From the NCBI GenBank assembly GCA_013817135.1, contig JACDDF010000044.1:1-9795 (forward strand): a DNA stretch of 9,795 bases, in the 5' to 3' direction. Positions 6,147-9,795 of the stretch are shown here, one piece after another. Source of the stretch: Nitrospirales bacterium. Its GTDB lineage: Bacteria > Nitrospirota > Nitrospiria > Nitrospirales > UBA8639. The notes below the pieces were generated by a model, which was not told the origin of the DNA, did not search any database, and worked only from the letters and a program-made list of their open reading frames with translations. The position numbers and the translations under genes are program-made. The stretch's first letter is position 1. Every line of letters begins with the position of its first letter.

Positions 6147-7367
6147 TCATCGACAGACGAGTTCCATGACATCGGCAAATCGCCGTGCCAAGACCTGGCG
6201 GTCGAAATGCTTCAGGACATAGCGTCTGCCACTCGCCCCCAGCACTTGGCACATAGCGGGATCCCGAGACAGGTTCAAGACTTGACTGGCAAGTTCCGAT
6301 GAACTCTCCGGTTCAATGCAGATCCCCCCTCCCGCTGAGACGACGAGTTCAGCGCTCTCCCCTTCTACCCCAAGAATGACCGGCCGCTCCATGGCCATAC
6401 TCTCAAAAATTTTAGAGGGAATCACTGTCTTGAAAATGGCTGATTTTTTGAGCAGCACAAGACTGACACTCGAAAGAGACCAGAATTCCGGCATCTTATC
6501 CTTCGGCTGCTGATCGAGCATCACGACATTGGACAACTTCATCTCATCCCGCATGGCCACAAGCCGACGCCGGTCGGCGCCGTCGCCGACAAGAAGAAAC
6601 ATAATATCCTTCCATTCGCTCAGCGCTTGGGCAGCCTCCAAGATCGTTTCCAGGTGGTGGGCCATACCATGGGTTCCGAAATAGGAGGCCACGAACTTTC
6701 CCTCAAGTCCTAATTCATGTGCCAGGGGAGTGCGGGATGTGCCGGGCTTATACAAGGTGAAATCCACCCCGTTTTTAATGACCGTCACTTTTTCAGGGAC
6801 GATACCTTTCATTTGTATATGCGACTTAAAGGCATCAGTAACGGCCACGACGTGGTGAGCATGGCGATAGGCAAACAACTCCAGAGCTTCTAAAAACCGA
6901 ATCACCGGTCGATTGGTGATCGCTCCGACCGCCACGATAGACTCAGGCCAGAGGTCACGAATCTCAAGTATCCAGGGAGCACGCTTGAGGCGGCTGACCA
7001 GATAGCCTGCGAGCCCATTGAAAAATTGCGGAGAAGTGGTAAGGACCACATCACACCTTGAGAGAAATGGGGCGACAAGCACAGCCGCAACCATATAGGA
7101 CAGATAGTTGAGCGTCCGCTTCAGAAATCCTTCGTTCGCCGTCACATAGGTCCATAACCGAATCACCTGAATGCCATTCCGGTTTTCACGGTGAAAGAGT
7201 TTGTTGCGATACCCCTCATAGACAATGCCGCGTGGATGGTTGGGTGCGCAGGTCACCACCGTGACCGAATGACCATCCTCCACCCACTGCCGGCAGTGCT
7301 CAAAGGTGCGTGAGGCTGGAGCATTGACCTCTGGCGGGAAATAATGTGACAAAAACAAAATCTGCAC
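6147..7367 (-). CDS. Glycosyltransferase family 4 (WbuB-like)
   Basis: This 406-residue protein has two Rossmann halves of a GT-B enzyme. The N-terminus, ILFLSHYFPPEVNAPASR, is typical of the WbuB-like branch of GT4. Further family marks are TTSPQFFNGLAG, EIRDLWPES (135-143), VIKNGVD (197-202) and the C-terminal donor site PSKIFESMAMERPV (317-330), with the conserved Lys and Glu. It should transfer a sugar from a nucleotide donor to a lipid-linked or growing glycan at the inner face of the cytoplasmic membrane. The WbuB name suggests a fucosamine-type donor, but this cannot be fixed from sequence. The start is GTG at 7367, placed by the family's usual N-terminus; no good ribosome binding site precedes it. 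It begins 8 bases after the stop of the lyase gene, so the two are one operon and translation may be coupled. It is the last gene of that operon. Confidence 0.94.
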   Translation of the reverse strand: MQILFLSHYFPPEVNAPASRTFEHCRQWVEDGHSVTVVTCAPNHPRGIVYEGYRNKLFHRENRNGIQVIRLWTYVTANEGFLKRTLNYLSYMVAAVLVAPFLSRCDVVLTTSPQFFNGLAGYLVSRLKRAPWILEIRDLWPESIVAVGAITNRPVIRFLEALELFAYRHAHHVVAVTDAFKSHIQMKGIVPEKVTVIKNGVDFTLYKPGTSRTPLAHELGLEGKFVASYFGTHGMAHHLETILEAAQALSEWKDIMFLLVGDGADRRRLVAMRDEMKLSNVVMLDQQPKDKMPEFWSLSSVSLVLLKKSAIFKTVIPSKIFESMAMERPVILGVEGESAELVVSAGGGICIEPESSSELASQVLNLSRDPAMCQVLGASGRRYVLKHFDRQVLARRFADVMELVCR

Positions 7368-7375
7368 GGCGTGGC

Positions 7376-9109
7376 TTAGACGGATTCGGAGGTCTTGGTT
7401 ATGCGGTAGGCAAGGGACAGGGGTAATGGTCCTGTACGGCTCAAGACAATCACACTCTTCTCACATTCCACACCAAATTCCGGGAAATACCATCCCTGCT
7501 CGACCTTCATGTCGCCCGACCCAACATTCTCAACGCAGAGGAGCGGAATACCTTCCTTGTCAGATATCAGAACTGTCTGACCTGTGTGAGTGGCCATGCA
7601 ATCAGGGTGCAAATGAACAAAGCTGTCTATGCGGTGAGTCCCTCCACCTTGAACCTCATCAGTAACCAACCAGGACGATGCACCATCAAATTCAATTGAC
7701 CGTTGGTGAATCACCTTACCAGGTAGCCTGACGTAACCATTATGCGCCCCTTCAAATTTCACGTGCCCATCGCCCGGATGTGTTAAACGGGCAAACAACG
7801 GTTTGGCCCGTCTGGCCACACGAAACACCCCCCAAACTTCGGATTGCTCCTGGACGTCCACTACAACAGTGTTATGGGCTCTTGTGCTTCTGGCATAAGC
7901 GCGTTGCGGGCTAGGCTCATAATCATAGACTCCGCTGTCCACAATAATGCGCCGGCCATGGAGGGATAACTCATAACTCAATGTATCGCAATGAGCATGG
8001 GCAGGATTATAGTCAGGCCCAATAGTTCCGCAGTCAATGACCATCATATCGCTTCCCTTGCGTAAGATATAATATCCACTCTCGCCTTTGGCACAAGAGA
8101 AAAGATCTGCTGACGGTGCCGGCACTTTATACCCCATGACCTGGCGGGCATACTCAAAAATCCGTGAAGGAGAAAGGGCAATCTTGAATGCGGAATCGTT
8201 ATACAAAGGGATGTCTCCATCAGGGAGACAGATGTCGTGTAAGAAGTTCAGGGCCTCGTCCGTCCTCACCTTAAAATGCTCCATTTCCGTAAAAGCCATG
8301 GCGTGGCCGGAAGACATCATTAGATTCAAGACATCGACGTAATCCACGACGCTAATCGAGTGGTACATGGGACTTCGCTCGAAGTGGCCGCCATCCGCAA
8401 GAAACTGTTCGTCGATTTCCTCACGCAAAATCTTCAAGCCCTTCTGCAACCACCGCTCAGCATCCCGACCCTCAAAAAACATTCCGGCAAAAAAGAGCGC
8501 AACGCCATTTTTTAAATAATGGTTTGCCAGGAAGTGGAATTCAATATTGCGTTCCAGCCACAGCGCCTGCCGGTACAAACTCTTGAGCCATTCGGCCTTG
8601 GGAACTCCAGACCAAGGCTCTCGAATGTTCCTCTTGCCTTCATCCCCGTTATCAACGGAATCTTGTGACAGCGAAAGGAAGAATTTTATCCAATTGACGA
8701 TCCGTAATGACGCAGCATAGGGTTCCCAGGCATCCGGCGTTCCAGGTGGATTCTGGTTAATCCAATCCGAGATGACGTGGCACCGGCTCTCCGCGGAACG
8801 ATGAGAATCTTGGAGATAATCGAAATAATGCAGGTTGTAGCGCCAGAGTTTTGGTCTGTCCCGGCATACCCAATCAAGCTGGTCCTTCCGAAAATCCACG
8901 CACTGATTAAGAAAAACAAATCGGTAATCTCCTCCAGACGATTGTGTAACGGAAGGACTCGCCTTGATGGTGATATTCGGTCGCCTAACGATCTGCTTTG
9001 GGCCGTGTTGAGAGGAAATCTGTGGTAGACCTCGCCGAAGGAAAAGGTAGGCAAGCTGAGAAAACCTCAGATGGGACAGAGTCCTGGCATACAGAAATAC
9101 TCGGTTCAT
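7376..9109 (-). CDS. Heparinase II/III-family polysaccharide lyase (alginate-lyase-like)
   Basis: The protein has 577 residues from ATG 9109; a TTG at 9118 is possible, and a stop at 9122-9124 blocks anything longer. The N-terminal half is an alpha/alpha toroid with LWRYNLHYFDYL (about 88-99), WEPYAASLRIVNW, HFLANHYLKNG (about 192-202) and FERSPMYHSI (about 243-252). The C-terminal half is the heparinase II/III beta domain: PAHAHCDTLSYEL (about 369-381), VDSGVYDYEP and RSTRAHNTVVVD. The Asn-His, Tyr-His and His-Ala-His residues match the catalytic positions of this family, which cleaves uronic-acid-containing polysaccharides by beta-elimination. There is no obvious signal peptide, although the first 30 residues are partly hydrophobic, so its location is uncertain. 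Proteins of this architecture are common beside GT4 enzymes in exopolysaccharide and exosortase loci, where they may trim the polymer made there. It follows the GH123-like gene by 107 bases and the GT4 gene starts 8 bases after it. No ribosome binding site is clear. Confidence 0.92.
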   Translation of the reverse strand: MNRVFLYARTLSHLRFSQLAYLFLRRGLPQISSQHGPKQIVRRPNITIKASPSVTQSSGGDYRFVFLNQCVDFRKDQLDWVCRDRPKLWRYNLHYFDYLQDSHRSAESRCHVISDWINQNPPGTPDAWEPYAASLRIVNWIKFFLSLSQDSVDNGDEGKRNIREPWSGVPKAEWLKSLYRQALWLERNIEFHFLANHYLKNGVALFFAGMFFEGRDAERWLQKGLKILREEIDEQFLADGGHFERSPMYHSISVVDYVDVLNLMMSSGHAMAFTEMEHFKVRTDEALNFLHDICLPDGDIPLYNDSAFKIALSPSRIFEYARQVMGYKVPAPSADLFSCAKGESGYYILRKGSDMMVIDCGTIGPDYNPAHAHCDTLSYELSLHGRRIIVDSGVYDYEPSPQRAYARSTRAHNTVVVDVQEQSEVWGVFRVARRAKPLFARLTHPGDGHVKFEGAHNGYVRLPGKVIHQRSIEFDGASSWLVTDEVQGGGTHRIDSFVHLHPDCMATHTGQTVLISDKEGIPLLCVENVGSGDMKVEQGWYFPEFGVECEKSVIVLSRTGPLPLSLAYRITKTSESV

Positions 9110-9216
9110 GGAGAACAATAGTCAGTCCAAAAGTTCAAAAACATGAACGGTCCCCAAAATTTCCACAAATCCTATTGATCTGCACAACACGTGTCATAAG
9201 AAAAAGCCGTGAAGCA

Positions 9217-9795
9217 TTAAGGTTGAGATGGAACACCCAACAGGGTTCGGCGGACTGCCTCAAGATCAGCAGATTGCCAGTTCTCGAGTGTCTCTCGGTT
9301 TATAGGGCCCAAAGATCTTTGAACGCCTTGGCTCCGCGAAGCGAGTAATCTATAATCTTCGAGACCCTCCCGAAAGGCCTCCCAGCGACGGCTGCTGACA
9401 ATGCCTTCTTCCGACTCGTAGACCACGGCAAAATCTGCGCGGTACCCGTCAATGTCAAGCCAGGATGAGCTTCCCGTCGTATCACTGTATGCCCAGAAGC
9501 CCACGCCCTTTGCCCCATAGTGCCATGCCCACCATCCAAGCATTCGATATTCCTGCAAAGGTGAGTTAAGCTTCGCTGGCATCTTGGGATTGCTGACAAG
9601 CCACCATTCCTTGCGAAGCCCCTGGTAAAAGGCACCCAAAGGGCTATCCAGGGCTGAAAGCTGAGGTTGCCAGTAGTCTACCAATGGATCTACGTCCCTA
9701 AGATCGGAATCCTCGATAGGGGAATTCCGCAGTACAATAGGATTCGCGTACACCTGTATAGACGGATTCCACTGCTTAACTGTTTCAGCGAAGGC
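9217..9795 (-). CDS. GH123/DUF4091-type glycosidase domain protein (partial, 5' end outside window)
   Basis: The frame is open from the right edge to the TAA at 9217 (192 residues); its start lies beyond the window. An internal GTG at 9753 is not the start, because homology-like sequence continues upstream of it (ETVKQWNPSIQVYANPI). The visible part looks like the end of a TIM-barrel glycosidase of the DUF4091/GH123 type: a strand with VYANP, a line DPLVDYWQPQL, then LGWWAWHYGAKGVGFWAYSD, and the family-typical end EGIVSSRRWEAFREGLEDYRLL. Such proteins act on N-acetylhexosamine glycans when characterised. It is the first visible gene of the operon with the lyase and GT4 genes, which suggests a role in processing the same polysaccharide. 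The family call rests on the C-terminal motifs alone; another retaining glycosidase-like family is possible. Confidence 0.78.
   Translation of the reverse strand, partial: AFAETVKQWNPSIQVYANPIVLRNSPIEDSDLRDVDPLVDYWQPQLSALDSPLGAFYQGLRKEWWLVSNPKMPAKLNSPLQEYRMLGWWAWHYGAKGVGFWAYSDTTGSSSWLDIDGYRADFAVVYESEEGIVSSRRWEAFREGLEDYRLLASRSQGVQRSLGPINRETLENWQSADLEAVRRTLLGVPSQP

Noticed and set aside
9187..9194. Palindrome ACACGTGT in the gap before the lyase gene
   Set aside because: An 8-base palindrome alone is expected by chance, and no promoter elements accompany it.
9300..9635. Second minus-strand frame at the right end
   Set aside because: It is out of frame inside the GH123-like gene, which has clear family-type motifs and runs off the edge.
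1..9795. CRISPR array, tRNA, rRNA or toxin-antitoxin genes
   Set aside because: No regularly spaced repeats, no tRNA-like cloverleaf or rRNA sequence, and no small paired genes of such families were seen by eye on either strand.

Overview
The window looks like part of a Gram-negative bacterial chromosome carrying an exosortase (PEP-CTERM) and exopolysaccharide region. The reasons are a TPR lipoprotein with a clear lipobox, a secreted protein with a C-terminal VPxP / hydrophobic / RR sorting tail, and an operon of surface-polysaccharide enzymes (GH123-type glycosidase, heparinase-fold lyase, GT4 glycosyltransferase). The organism cannot be named from this sequence. A Nitrospira-like or proteobacterial host is plausible, and this is inference only. 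No exosortase gene lies inside the window.

Layout. (1) Positions 1-2374, minus strand: a long TPR-repeat lipoprotein of the PrsT type, running off the left edge (791 codons visible, no stop). (2) Positions 2375-2680: an intergenic stretch with a GC-rich inverted repeat that can pair in two ways, followed on the minus strand by a run of nine T. (3) Positions 2681-3310, minus: a small exported protein with a VPxP-type exosortase sorting tail. (4) Positions 3311-3647: a gene-free, partly very A-rich spacer. (5) Positions 3648-4186, plus: a wreck of an IS3-family transposase, with an internal deletion, a frameshift and a mutated catalytic Asp. (6) Positions 4187-4777: no recognisable gene, but several perfect inverted repeats, one of them just ahead of the next gene pair. 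(7) Positions 4778-6087, plus: a translationally coupled pair, a PRPP-binding phosphoribosyltransferase and a HAD-family hydrolase. (8) Positions 6147-9795, minus: a three-gene operon, transcribed right to left, of a GH123/DUF4091-type protein (partial), a heparinase II/III-type lyase and a GT4 glycosyltransferase. It converges on the HAD gene.

How they may work together. The right-hand operon fits assembly and trimming of an exopolysaccharide: the GT4 enzyme adds a sugar on the cytoplasmic side, while the lyase and the glycosidase-like protein cut or process polymer. In exosortase bacteria such loci sit near TPR lipoproteins and PEP-CTERM substrates, and both occur at the left. The phosphoribosyltransferase-HAD pair is the least explained part. 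It may belong to nucleotide or pentose-phosphate salvage, or to making an activated sugar for the polymer, and the sequence does not decide between these. The IS scar and the structured gene-free block show that the middle of the window has been rearranged.
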